Below, piece after piece: positions 1-6,433 of a DNA stretch of 9,283 bases. The notes under the pieces are model-generated. The model searched no databases, was not told the DNA's origin, and saw nothing but the letters and a program-made list of their open reading frames with translations. Both the position numbers and the translations under genes were made by a program. Origin of the DNA: an uncultured Rikenellaceae bacterium (lineage in GTDB: Bacteria; Bacteroidota; Bacteroidia; Bacteroidales; Rikenellaceae); the NCBI GenBank assembly GCA_947037995.1, contig CAMQUV010000024.1, positions 1-9,283 of the forward strand, read 5' to 3'. Each line of letters begins with the position of its first letter. Position 1 is the stretch's first letter.

Positions 1-1493
1 CCTTCGTGCAGGTAGTTGCCATAGAAAGCCGAGATTTGGTCTTTCCAGAAAAGTTGCCATTTCGAGAGAGTATGTTTTTCGAGCATATGGTGTCCCTTGA
101 TGATAATCATCGGTGCGGCCGCTTCGAATCCCACACGTCCTTTGATACCAATGATGGTGTCGCCAACGTGCATTCCACGTCCCACCGCGTAGGGTGCGGC
201 AATTGCTTGCAGGTGTTGTATAGCCGCCACTTTATCGTCAAAGTTTTTGCCATCTACCGCCACCATCTCGCCCTGTTCGAAGCGTATAGTGATTCGTTTG
301 TTTTCTTTGGCTGTCATTTGGCAGGGGTAGGCCTCTTCGGGTAGGGTTTGGTTGCTTGTCAGCGTCTCTTTTCCGCCGATTGATGTTCCCCAGATGCCTT
401 GGTTGATAGAGTACTCCGCTTTTTTGAAATCAAAGTCCACTCCATTTTTTCGTAGGTAGTCGATTTCTTCTTGGCGTGATAGTTTTTGCTCACGTATCAG
501 GGCAATTGTTTTAATGTTTGGAGCGACATAATCAAAAATCATATCGAACCTAACTTGGTCATTCCCCGCACCAGTCGAGCCGTGGCAAAGGAAGTCGGCA
601 TTCATATCGACAGCATATTGCGCGATAGCTGCTGCTTGCACGATACGTTCGGAGCTAACAGAGATTGGGTAAGAGCCGTTTTTGAGTACGTTTCCAAAAA
701 TCATATATTTGATAGTTTTGTCATAGTATTCTTGCGAAACGTCTAGCGCTTTATAGGTTTTGACGCCAAGAGCGATTGCTCTGGTTTCTATTTTTGTGAG
801 TTCCTCTTGTGAGAACCCCCCAGTGTTAGCCAGTACGGCGTGGATTTCGAGGCCGCGCTCTTTGGCGAGGTATATTGCAGCATAGCTTGTGTCGAGGCCG
901 CCAGAGAAGGCTAGCACTACTTTTTTAGTTGGTTGGGCATATTTTGTCTTATCGACAGCAGGGTTGAAAATCATAGCAGTACAGAGGCAGTTTTTATATT
1001 CTTTCATTTTTAGTATATCGAAGTTGATGCAGCTTTCACAACCTTTCCAGAAGGCAGTGTCGGCAGTGAGCTCCGAGTAGGTTACAGGGCGGTAGCCTAT
1101 ATCCGAGTTTATTTTCATCACGGCAAGTCCGGTTGTTAGCCCGAATAGCTTGGCGTCAGGAAATTTAGAGCGCGAGAGCTCAAATGTTTTGATTTTTACA
1201 GCTTTAGCCAACCCCATCTTGCGGAACTTAGGCGATATAATCAGACCCGAATTGGCAGTGAAATGGTTGTGCTCCCAGCTCTCGATGTAGCTAAACCCAG
1301 CCCACTGGCCCTCTTTGGTCAACGCGATAACCGCCTTGCCCTCTCTAATTTTTTGTGCAACATATTCGCTCGAACGGCGGGCAATACCTGTGCCGCGAGC
1401 CTTGGCACTCTCGCTCATCTCGTTACATATTGCCTCGGCATATCTTGTGTGCTCCTCGGTGGCGATTAAAACGTCAAAATCGTTGATAGTCAT
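1..1493 (-). CDS. argG: GNAT acyltransferase fused to argininosuccinate synthase (3' end outside the window)
   Basis: I translated the minus strand from ATG at 1493 to the left edge: 497 codons with no stop or frameshift, so two functions share one frame. Residues 1 to about 150 look like a GNAT acyltransferase (an LIISPKFRKMGLAKA segment resembles the acyl-CoA-binding motif). A linker follows with cysteines at 152, 155, 169 and 171 (CxxC, then CxC). From about residue 190 it is argininosuccinate synthase, which joins citrulline and aspartate using ATP in the cytoplasm: PP-loop AFSGGLDTS at 195-203, STGAGNDQVRF at 306-316, GRVGFEAAAP at 452-461. Family members are about 400 residues, so roughly 90-100 residues lie off the edge. 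From memory, Bacteroides species carry the GNAT as a separate gene beside argG. I infer that the GNAT makes the N-acylglutamate that starts arginine synthesis; the substrate cannot be read from sequence. An internal Met at 163 could allow a separate ArgG product. Confidence 0.93.
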   Translation of the reverse strand, partial: MTINDFDVLIATEEHTRYAEAICNEMSESAKARGTGIARRSSEYVAQKIREGKAVIALTKEGQWAGFSYIESWEHNHFTANSGLIISPKFRKMGLAKAVKIKTFELSRSKFPDAKLFGLTTGLAVMKINSDIGYRPVTYSELTADTAFWKGCESCINFDILKMKEYKNCLCTAMIFNPAVDKTKYAQPTKKVVLAFSGGLDTSYAAIYLAKERGLEIHAVLANTGGFSQEELTKIETRAIALGVKTYKALDVSQEYYDKTIKYMIFGNVLKNGSYPISVSSERIVQAAAIAQYAVDMNADFLCHGSTGAGNDQVRFDMIFDYVAPNIKTIALIREQKLSRQEEIDYLRKNGVDFDFKKAEYSINQGIWGTSIGGKETLTSNQTLPEEAYPCQMTAKENKRITIRFEQGEMVAVDGKNFDDKVAAIQHLQAIAAPYAVGRGMHVGDTIIGIKGRVGFEAAAPMIIIKGHHMLEKHTLSKWQLFWKDQISAFYGNYLHE

Positions 1494-1542
1494 AATGTTC
1501 TTTTCAGTAGTTTTTTTTGGTTGTTATTTGTATTTGAGGGGG

Positions 1543-1573
1543 CGAAATTAGATAAAAAAGTACCTCGGACAAA
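1543..1573 (-). promoter_or_regulatory. Promoter of the GNAT-argG gene
   Basis: On the minus strand TTTG (1573-1570) is followed after 19 bases by TAATTTCG (1550-1543). This fits the Bacteroidota form TTTG-N19-TAnnTTTG with one mismatch in the -7 element. It would start transcription around 1535, giving a leader of about 40 bases before the ATG at 1493. I see no clear ArgR operator, though the AT-rich stretch would make one hard to spot by eye. Confidence 0.55.
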
Positions 1574-1590
1574 AAAAAAGATTATACTAA

Positions 1591-1622
1591 TTTCATTAAA
1601 ACGTGTAAAATGTGTATATTTG
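1591..1622 (+). promoter_or_regulatory. Promoter of the tetR-ABC-F operon
   Basis: TATATTTG at 1615-1622 is a perfect Bacteroidota -7 element. TTTC at 1591-1594, 20 bases upstream, is a one-mismatch -33 element. Transcription should start near 1630, so the ATG at 1610 lies inside the promoter and the ATG at 1655 is the real start. The 161-base gap holds this promoter and the divergent argG promoter. The direct repeat GTGTA (1603-1607 and 1611-1615 region) is near the -7 box, but no good palindromic TetR operator is evident. Confidence 0.6.
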
Positions 1623-1654
1623 CACCTCAAGAACCACTAAAACTCATTTTAAAG

Positions 1655-2239
1655 ATGGCTTCACAGGAAGAATATTTATCACGGATTTTGGCGCTATATA
1701 ATAAATATGGCGTCAGGGGGCTGTCGCTTGAGCATACGGCGCAACTTATCGGGGTGACAAAAAGAACACTATACAACAATTTTGGTACTCGACAGGAGCT
1801 ACTAGTGAGTATTATCAATCAATCAATATCCGAATGTCACGACAAAATGATTGAAATTGCATCACACACCGAACATAATGCGATTGCTATGCAGGTCTCG
1901 TTTTTGCGCTACCTATACTCCAAAAGTACCGTGTTTTCAGAGATTTTCACCTCTTCACTCGCAGAGAATTTTCCCGATACCGCACAGCTCCTGCGTGACG
2001 AAACAGAACGAAAACTCAAAGAGTTTTGGGCTATGAACATACCACGCGGACGAAGCGACGGGCTATATCGTACCGACTTCGATATAGATATAATCGCATC
2101 GTTTGTCTTCAACGGCCTGGAGAGTAATTTCCGCCAACAAGAGTCCAAAACAATACAAAATACAATAGCATTCCTGCTCCACGGGATATGCACCCCACAA
2201 GGGGCCTCAATAATTCTCGCAACAATTACAAAACAATAA
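1655..2239 (+). CDS. TetR/AcrR-family transcriptional regulator
   Basis: A 194-residue protein, the usual TetR length. Residues 5-50 form the TetR DNA-binding domain: an ILALYNKYGVRGLSLEHTA segment, then the helix-turn-helix IGVTKRTLYNNFGTRQELL, which matches the family pattern of recognition helix followed by YxxF and K/R-x-E-L. The remaining residues are a divergent helical ligand-binding and dimerisation domain; the inducer cannot be predicted. I chose ATG 1655 because an in-frame ATG at 1610 lies within the predicted promoter. The ABC-F gene begins 16 bases after the stop, so co-transcription is likely. By analogy with the family it probably represses its own operon until a small molecule binds. 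Divergent argG could also be a target, but nothing in the sequence requires that. Confidence 0.9.
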   Translation: MASQEEYLSRILALYNKYGVRGLSLEHTAQLIGVTKRTLYNNFGTRQELLVSIINQSISECHDKMIEIASHTEHNAIAMQVSFLRYLYSKSTVFSEIFTSSLAENFPDTAQLLRDETERKLKEFWAMNIPRGRSDGLYRTDFDIDIIASFVFNGLESNFRQQESKTIQNTIAFLLHGICTPQGASIILATITKQ

Positions 2240-2255
2240 CACACACCTTCATAAT

Positions 2256-4136
2256 ATGATTAGTTACCTACAAATAGCATCACTCACAAAAACTTTTGGC
2301 GACCACGTTCTCTTCAGAGACATATCCTTTGGCATAACTCAAGGTCAGAAAATCGGCCTTATTGCCAAAAATGGTATCGGAAAAACGACCCTACTAAATA
2401 TCATAGCTGGCACCGAGGACTTTAACTCGGGCGAGGTGGTGATTCGAGACGGATTGCGTATTGGGTACCTATCACAGTCGGCCGAATATCCTGCTGGAAC
2501 AACCGTTTTGCAGGCGTGTTACCACTCAGCAAACGCTACGGTGCGACTACTAGCCGAATACGAAGAGGCTATGAATGACCCAAATCACACCAACCTCGAG
2601 GACATATTACTACGAATGGATACGTTCAAGGCTTGGGACTACGAGACAAAGGCGAAACAGATACTTAGTCAACTGAAAATCAACGATTTCGACCAACCAG
2701 TTGAGCAGCTCTCAGGAGGGCAATTAAAAAGAGTGGCGCTAGCCAATACACTTATTGGCGACCCCGAACTAATCATACTTGACGAGCCTACCAATCACCT
2801 CGACCTCGAAATTATAGAGTGGCTCGAAAACTACCTTAACAGGGCTAATATCAGTATATTTATGGTTACCCACGACCGTTATTTCCTCGATAGAGTCTGT
2901 TCCGAAATCATCGAGATAGACAATCAACAAATCTATACATACAAGGGAAATTACAGCTACTATCTTGAGAAAAGACAGGATAGAATGGATAATATGAACA
3001 CTGAACTGGAAAGAGCTAACAACCTTCTGCGCAAAGAGTTAGAATGGATGAGACGACAGCCTAAGGCGCGTACGACTAAATCGAAATCGAGAATCGACGC
3101 ATTTTACGAACTAGAGGACAAGGCAAGCGCTGCGCCAGAGTCAAAAAACCTTAACCTAGACGTAAAAGCATCGCGAATTGGTACGAAAATCTTTGAAGCA
3201 AAAAGTGTCTCGAAAAGCTTTGACGACCTGAAAATACTAGAGGATTTCAACTACACATTCTCGCGCCTCGAAAAAATGGGGGTAGTAGGAAATAACGGTA
3301 CAGGAAAATCAACCTTTATCAAAATGCTGCAGGGGCAGGTGAAACCCGATTCTGGTATGTTCGACATAGGCTCGACCGTGCGTTTTGGATACTATAGCCA
3401 AGATGGGCTGGAGTTTGATGACTCGAAAAAAGTAATCGATATAGTCCAAGACATCGCAGAATTTGTAGACCTAGGGGATGGACGCAAAATGAGCGTTTCG
3501 CAATTCTTGACTCACTTTCTCTTCCCACCAGAAAAACAATATGGCTTTGTTAAAAAACTCAGTGGAGGAGAGAGACGGAAACTCTATCTCTGCACTATTC
3601 TTATGCAAAACCCGAACTTCCTAATACTCGATGAGCCCACCAATGACCTCGATATAGTGACGCTTAATGTGCTCGAGGACTATATACGCGACTTTAAGGG
3701 GTGCGTGATAGTTGTATCTCACGACCGGTATTTTATGGATAAAGCCGTTGACCACCTTATGGTATTTAGAGGTAATGCCGAGCTAAAAGATTTCCCCGGA
3801 AACTATACGCAATACCGACTATGGAAAGAGGAGCAAGACAGGTTGGACAAAGAGCTCGAACAGGCCAAAAATTCTAAAAGTCCCGTTGCAGCAAAGCCTG
3901 CTACGGATGTGAAAGTAGAGACAAAAAAGAAACTCTCTTTCAAAGAGCAGTTCGAATTTAAGGAAATCGAAAAAGAGCTCCCCAAACTCGAAAAAGAGAA
4001 AACTCAATTGGAAGAGCTAATGAACAGTGGCAACCTTTCGACCGACGACCTAATCGCTAAAGCGGCACAAATGGGCGAACTAATCGACCTAATTGATTCC
4101 AAAACTATGCGCTGGCTCGAACTTAGCGAATTGTAA
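2256..4136 (+). CDS. ABC-F family ATPase, Uup type
   Basis: A 626-residue soluble protein with two ABC ATPase domains and no membrane segments, so an ABC-F translation factor rather than a transporter. Domain 1: Walker A-like AKNGIGKTT (37-45), signature LSGGQ (152-156), Walker B LDEPTNHLD (175-183) with catalytic E177, H-loop H206. A charged helical linker (about 235-295) matches the P-site tRNA-interaction motif region that enters the ribosome. Domain 2: GNNGTGKST (345-353), LSGGER (435-440), LDEPTNDLD (458-466) with E460, H489. The Lys/Glu-rich tail (about 555-620) resembles the C-terminal coiled coil of Uup. The first Walker A has Ala where Gly is usual; the other catalytic residues are intact. 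ABC-F proteins act on the ribosome, in housekeeping roles or antibiotic protection. The tail and linker favour a Uup-like housekeeping role; control by a TetR neighbour leaves resistance possible. Confidence 0.93.
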   Translation: MISYLQIASLTKTFGDHVLFRDISFGITQGQKIGLIAKNGIGKTTLLNIIAGTEDFNSGEVVIRDGLRIGYLSQSAEYPAGTTVLQACYHSANATVRLLAEYEEAMNDPNHTNLEDILLRMDTFKAWDYETKAKQILSQLKINDFDQPVEQLSGGQLKRVALANTLIGDPELIILDEPTNHLDLEIIEWLENYLNRANISIFMVTHDRYFLDRVCSEIIEIDNQQIYTYKGNYSYYLEKRQDRMDNMNTELERANNLLRKELEWMRRQPKARTTKSKSRIDAFYELEDKASAAPESKNLNLDVKASRIGTKIFEAKSVSKSFDDLKILEDFNYTFSRLEKMGVVGNNGTGKSTFIKMLQGQVKPDSGMFDIGSTVRFGYYSQDGLEFDDSKKVIDIVQDIAEFVDLGDGRKMSVSQFLTHFLFPPEKQYGFVKKLSGGERRKLYLCTILMQNPNFLILDEPTNDLDIVTLNVLEDYIRDFKGCVIVVSHDRYFMDKAVDHLMVFRGNAELKDFPGNYTQYRLWKEEQDRLDKELEQAKNSKSPVAAKPATDVKVETKKKLSFKEQFEFKEIEKELPKLEKEKTQLEELMNSGNLSTDDLIAKAAQMGELIDLIDSKTMRWLELSEL

Positions 4137-4255
4137 GCGGTCTACCCCGGCTTGATTCTGCTTGATTTTGCGGCGAATTGTCTGTCGGAGGGGCAGATAA
4201 ACCTTTTCATTGGCTTTGACTCAAAACAAAAGAAACAAATTGCAGCCTTTCAGCC

Positions 4256-4325
4256 TGCGAGCCAAAGCCTCCCCCAGCGGAGGCTCGCAATACTAGATTG
4301 CTCAACCCTCCACAGGCTTTGACTC
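4256..4325 (+). repeat. Repeat module C, copy 1, with hairpin
   Basis: Begins with the inverted repeat TGCGAGCC (4256-4263) / GGCTCGCA (4282-4289), with a second possible stem CCTCC (4268-4272) / GGAGG (4279-4283) inside. It continues through ATACTAGATTGC to CAGGCTTTGACTC at 4313-4325. The core 4269-4301 is identical to 4897-4929; the spacer before CAGGCTTTGACTC differs slightly between copies. Confidence 0.85.
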
Positions 4326-4358
4326 ATTAGTTGTTGTAATTTGTAATGGCATAGGCGA
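4313..4358 (+). repeat. Repeat module A+B, copy 1
   Basis: CAGGCTTTGACTC (4313-4325), a 7-base variable spacer, then a 26-base block (4333-4358) beginning GTTGTAATTTG and ending GGCATAGGCGA. The same arrangement with the same 7-base spacing recurs at 4742-4787. It overlaps the end of module C copy 1, which shows the units are chained. Confidence 0.85.
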
Positions 4359-4389
4359 CAGCTAAGAATATCAGAAGCCTTCCCCAGCC

Positions 4390-4419
4390 GGTGGCAACTA
4401 ACGCTCGAAGATTGCCTGT
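4390..4419 (+). repeat. Repeat module D, copy 1
   Basis: A 30-base block starting GGTGGCAACTAACGCT and ending GAAGATTGCCTGT. It differs from the copy at 4604-4633 only at 4406 (C here, T there). A shorter relative, ATTGTCTGTCGG, is at 4177-4188. Confidence 0.85.
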
Positions 4420-4449
4420 CGGTATTCCATAACTAATAGTATAGGCGAA

Positions 4450-4505
4450 CGAAGCCTGTGGAGGCACTCGCTCCAGTAAACGAGCCTCCACTTCGGGAGG
4501 CTTCG
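4450..4505. repeat. Long interrupted palindrome I
   Basis: Outer arms CGAAGCCT (4450-4457) and AGGCTTCG (4498-4505) are fully complementary. Inside, GTGGAGG (4458-4464) pairs with CCTCCAC (4485-4491) and CTCG (4467-4470) with CGAG (4481-4484), leaving a two-base bulge, a 10-base apical loop and a six-base bulge on the right. That is 19 base pairs in 56 bases. There is no T-run after it, so it is not a standard terminator. Confidence 0.8.
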
Positions 4506-4511
4506 GCTCGC

Positions 4512-4530
4512 TGCAAATCTATGATTTGCA
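4512..4530. repeat. Small perfect hairpin
   Basis: TGCAAATC (4512-4519) and GATTTGCA (4523-4530) are fully complementary around a 3-base loop TAT. It sits seven bases after palindrome I and is AT-rich where its neighbour is GC-rich. Confidence 0.75.
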
Positions 4531-4603
4531 AAATATAGTCCAAAACAGCACACAAACAACATAATGCCAATCATCAGTCGAGAGCCGCCCCACGGCATAG
4601 ACT

Positions 4604-4633
4604 GGTGGCAACTAACGCTTGAAGATTGCCTGT
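4604..4633 (+). repeat. Repeat module D, copy 2
   Basis: Second copy of the block at 4390-4419, with 29 of 30 bases the same. It is followed by GGCATAGGCGAAGCC (4643-4657), the tail of module B, so the modules are joined here in a different order from copy 1. Confidence 0.85.
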
Positions 4634-4664
4634 AGGCATTCTGGCATAGGCGAAGCCAAGAATA

Positions 4665-4721
4665 TCGAAGGCCTCCCCCAGCCGGAGATGTTCTAATAGA
4701 ACACCACCGACAGGCCTTCGA
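4665..4721. repeat. Long interrupted palindrome II
   Basis: Outer arms TCGAAGGCCT (4665-4674) and AGGCCTTCGA (4712-4721) match perfectly over 10 bases. An inner hairpin TGTTCT (4689-4694) / AGAACA (4698-4703) has a 3-base loop and can be extended with mismatches through CGG (4683-4685) / CCG (4707-4709). The shape resembles palindrome I but the stems share little sequence. Confidence 0.8.
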
Positions 4722-4741
4722 AAACAAAACTAAACAAATTG

Positions 4742-4787
4742 CAGGCTTTGACTCTATATGCGTTGTAATTTGTAATGGCATAGGCGA
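4742..4787 (+). repeat. Repeat module A+B, copy 2
   Basis: CAGGCTTTGACTC (4742-4754), 7 different bases, then the identical 26-base block at 4762-4787. The tail GGCATAGGCGAAGCC also occurs at 4643-4657, a third partial copy. Confidence 0.85.
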
Positions 4788-4798
4788 AGCCTGGAAGC

Positions 4799-4850
4799 CA
4801 GCGCCCGCCCCTCGGCGCGGCTGAACAAGTCAGCACACACCCGGGCGCTG
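4799..4850. repeat. Long interrupted palindrome III
   Basis: Outer arms CAGCGCCCG (4799-4807) and CGGGCGCTG (4842-4850) are perfectly complementary over 9 bases. An inner hairpin GCTGA (4820-4824) / TCAGC (4830-4834) has a 5-base loop. It has the same two-stem layout as palindromes I and II, and is much richer in GC than its surroundings. Confidence 0.8.
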
Positions 4851-4883
4851 AAATTTCAACCAACCAACTTGCAGGCTATGCCC

Positions 4884-4950
4884 TGCGAGCCAAAATCTCC
4901 CCCAGCGGAGGCTCGCAATACTAGATTGCACCCTCAGCAGGCTTTGACTC
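4884..4950 (+). repeat. Repeat module C, copy 2, with hairpin
   Basis: Second copy of the module at 4256-4325, same orientation. TGCGAGCC (4884-4891) pairs with GGCTCGCA (4910-4917), the core 4897-4929 is identical, and it again ends in CAGGCTTTGACTC (4938-4950). Both copies are preceded by a related TTGCAGsCT stretch, so the shared unit is probably a little longer. Confidence 0.85.
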
Positions 4951-4989
4951 AATCTACCGTGGCAACAAACAATACTACCAATCCCAAAA

Positions 4990-5019
4990 TTTGATTTTTA
5001 AAATTTTTTCATATCTTTG
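4990..5019 (+). promoter_or_regulatory. Promoter of the symporter gene
   Basis: TTTG (4990-4993), 18 bases, then TATCTTTG (5012-5019), a perfect -7 element with a -33 spacing one base shorter than the usual 19. Transcription would begin near 5026, leaving a leader of about 34 bases before ATG 5060. Confidence 0.65.
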
Positions 5020-5059
5020 CCAAACTCAATAAGAGTCCCAATTTTAATATACATATCGT

Positions 5060-6403
5060 ATGAAACAACAACGCGGTCAATTTGGCAGTCACCTAGGAGT
5101 ATTAATGGCTATTATAGGCTCTGCAGTAGGGTTCGGAAATATTTGGAGATTTCCATATCTAGTCGGCGAAAATGGTGGTGGAGCATTCCTTCTACTATAC
5201 CTAGGAATAACACTCGTAATTGGTCTTCCGTTGATGCTCTCGGAATTTATAATCGGAAAAACAGCCAAAAGCAATTGCGTTGGGTCGTTCAAAAAACTAA
5301 AACCTAAGTCGAAATGGCACTTTATTGGATACATCTCAATTATAACAGGATTTGCTATACTTGGATTTTACAGCGTTATAGGGGGATGGACAATTTTCTT
5401 CCTTGTCGACTCTATTACAGGAGCCGCCACCACATCTACCGAACTCAGTAGTCAGAATTTCGACACCTTCATTAACTCGGCCTGGAAGCCTGCCGCAATT
5501 TCACTAGGGTTCGTCCTCACTGTTGCCGCAATTGTGCTTAGGGGAGTGGAAAAAGGAATCGAGAAAACAAACAAAATACTAATGCCTTTCCTTGCGATTA
5601 TATTGGTGGCATTGGCAATCAATTCGCTTACACTAGACGGCGCAAAACAGGGGCTAACGTTCCTTTTTAACCCCGATTTTTCGGCAATAACATTCAACAC
5701 ATTCTTGGATGCATTGGGGCAAGTATTCTTTACCCTGAGTATTGGTATGGGAGTGATAATAACATACAGCTCGTATGTCAAAAACGAGTATAATATGCTT
5801 AAAACACAGCTGATTATCATAACCAGCGACACCGTTATAGCGCTTATTGCTGGGATAGTTATTTTCCCCGCAGTGTTCACGTTTGGGCTCAACCCATCCG
5901 AAGGACCTACGCTTGCATTTGTGGTGCTGCCAACGCTATTCGCACAAATGAGTGGCGGAGCAATTCTAGCATCTTTATTTTTCTTAATGCTATTCATAGC
6001 AGCTATCACCTCAGCAATTTCGATACTAGAGATGATAACAGCTTTTATGGTCGAGCAATACAAAATTTCGCGCCGTAAGGCAATTATATTCCCAACAATA
6101 ATCATAGCCACACTGGCTGTATTGAGTGCACTATCGCAGTCTGACAAATACACGATAGAGGTGATGGGACTGAATTTCTTTGACTTCTTAGATGCCCTAT
6201 CGGCCAACTATCTTATGACTATAGCAGCTCTACTCACAATCGTCTTTGTGGGGTGGAAAATGGACAAATCCACTGTTCGCAATGCGTTTACCAGTAACGG
6301 CAAATACTACACTATGCTATTTCCGTTCATTCGTTTTATGATACGTTACGTTGTACCACTAGCAATCGCAGTAATTATGCTAAGCAAGCTAAACATAATC
6401 TAG
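5060..6403 (+). CDS. Sodium-dependent transporter, neurotransmitter:sodium symporter (LeuT-like) family
   Basis: A 447-residue inner-membrane protein with about 11 predicted helices, the common bacterial form of the family (animal members have 12). Residues 20-33 (GSAVGFGNIWRFPY) and ENGGGAF (37-43) are the unwound first helix. Alignment by eye to LeuT places Ala22, Val23, Asn27 and Arg30 at the LeuT positions used for sodium binding and gating. Helix 6 carries GQVFFTLSIGMG (220-231), and helix 8 has AAITS (314-318), whose Ala, Thr and Ser match the second sodium site. The family imports amino acids or related molecules by sodium coupling; the substrate cannot be named. It has its own promoter, sits after the repeat region and ends 30 bases from the convergent lipoprotein gene. 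Start ATG 5060 places the conserved first helix at the usual distance from the N-terminus. Confidence 0.94.
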   Translation: MKQQRGQFGSHLGVLMAIIGSAVGFGNIWRFPYLVGENGGGAFLLLYLGITLVIGLPLMLSEFIIGKTAKSNCVGSFKKLKPKSKWHFIGYISIITGFAILGFYSVIGGWTIFFLVDSITGAATTSTELSSQNFDTFINSAWKPAAISLGFVLTVAAIVLRGVEKGIEKTNKILMPFLAIILVALAINSLTLDGAKQGLTFLFNPDFSAITFNTFLDALGQVFFTLSIGMGVIITYSSYVKNEYNMLKTQLIIITSDTVIALIAGIVIFPAVFTFGLNPSEGPTLAFVVLPTLFAQMSGGAILASLFFLMLFIAAITSAISILEMITAFMVEQYKISRRKAIIFPTIIIATLAVLSALSQSDKYTIEVMGLNFFDFLDALSANYLMTIAALLTIVFVGWKMDKSTVRNAFTSNGKYYTMLFPFIRFMIRYVVPLAIAVIMLSKLNII

Positions 6404-6433
6404 GTATCCATATTCCCACTATTCCCCACGTCC

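Larger units (their letters stand above)
4137..5059. other. Gene-free region: mosaic of repeats and palindromes
   Basis: A 923-base gap between the ABC-F gene and the symporter with no credible coding region. It is built from reused modules: GGCTTTGACTC four times (4212, 4315, 4744 and 4940), a 33-base identical block twice (4269-4301 and 4897-4929), a 26-base identical block twice (4333-4358 and 4762-4787) and a 30-base block with one difference twice (4390-4419 and 4604-4633). Between and inside them lie at least six inverted repeats with unrelated stem sequences. GC-rich stems alternate with AT-rich spacers. It may be a decayed non-coding mobile repeat, a cluster of structured RNAs or transcription-stop structures. 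An open frame at 4398-4781 on the minus strand is made of these repeats and is not called as a gene. The symporter promoter occupies the right end. Confidence 0.75.

Noticed and set aside
6..1551. Several plus-strand open frames opposite the argG fusion
   Set aside because: The minus strand carries one continuous, motif-rich frame through the whole stretch, so these are shadows.
1610..1654. Upstream in-frame start (ATG 1610) for the TetR gene
   Set aside because: It falls within the predicted promoter; the -7 box is at 1615-1622, so this ATG would not be transcribed.
4398..4781. Open frame of 127 codons on the minus strand in the repeat region
   Set aside because: It is made up almost wholly of repeated modules and palindromes, has odd Cys/Trp/Arg-rich composition, no promoter, and the same repeats recur in other frames. 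It is chance openness of GC-rich repeat DNA.
4450..4850. Rho-independent terminators for the ABC-F operon
   Set aside because: The palindromes have long interrupted stems, lie 300 bases or more from the stop codon and are not followed by T-runs.
4137..5059. CRISPR array
   Set aside because: Repeats are few, unevenly spaced, of different lengths and partly overlapping, with no uniform spacers and no cas genes in view.
5452..6207. Open frame of 251 codons antisense to the symporter
   Set aside because: It lies opposite a clearly conserved transporter frame; its Ile/Ser-rich translation is the expected antisense shadow.
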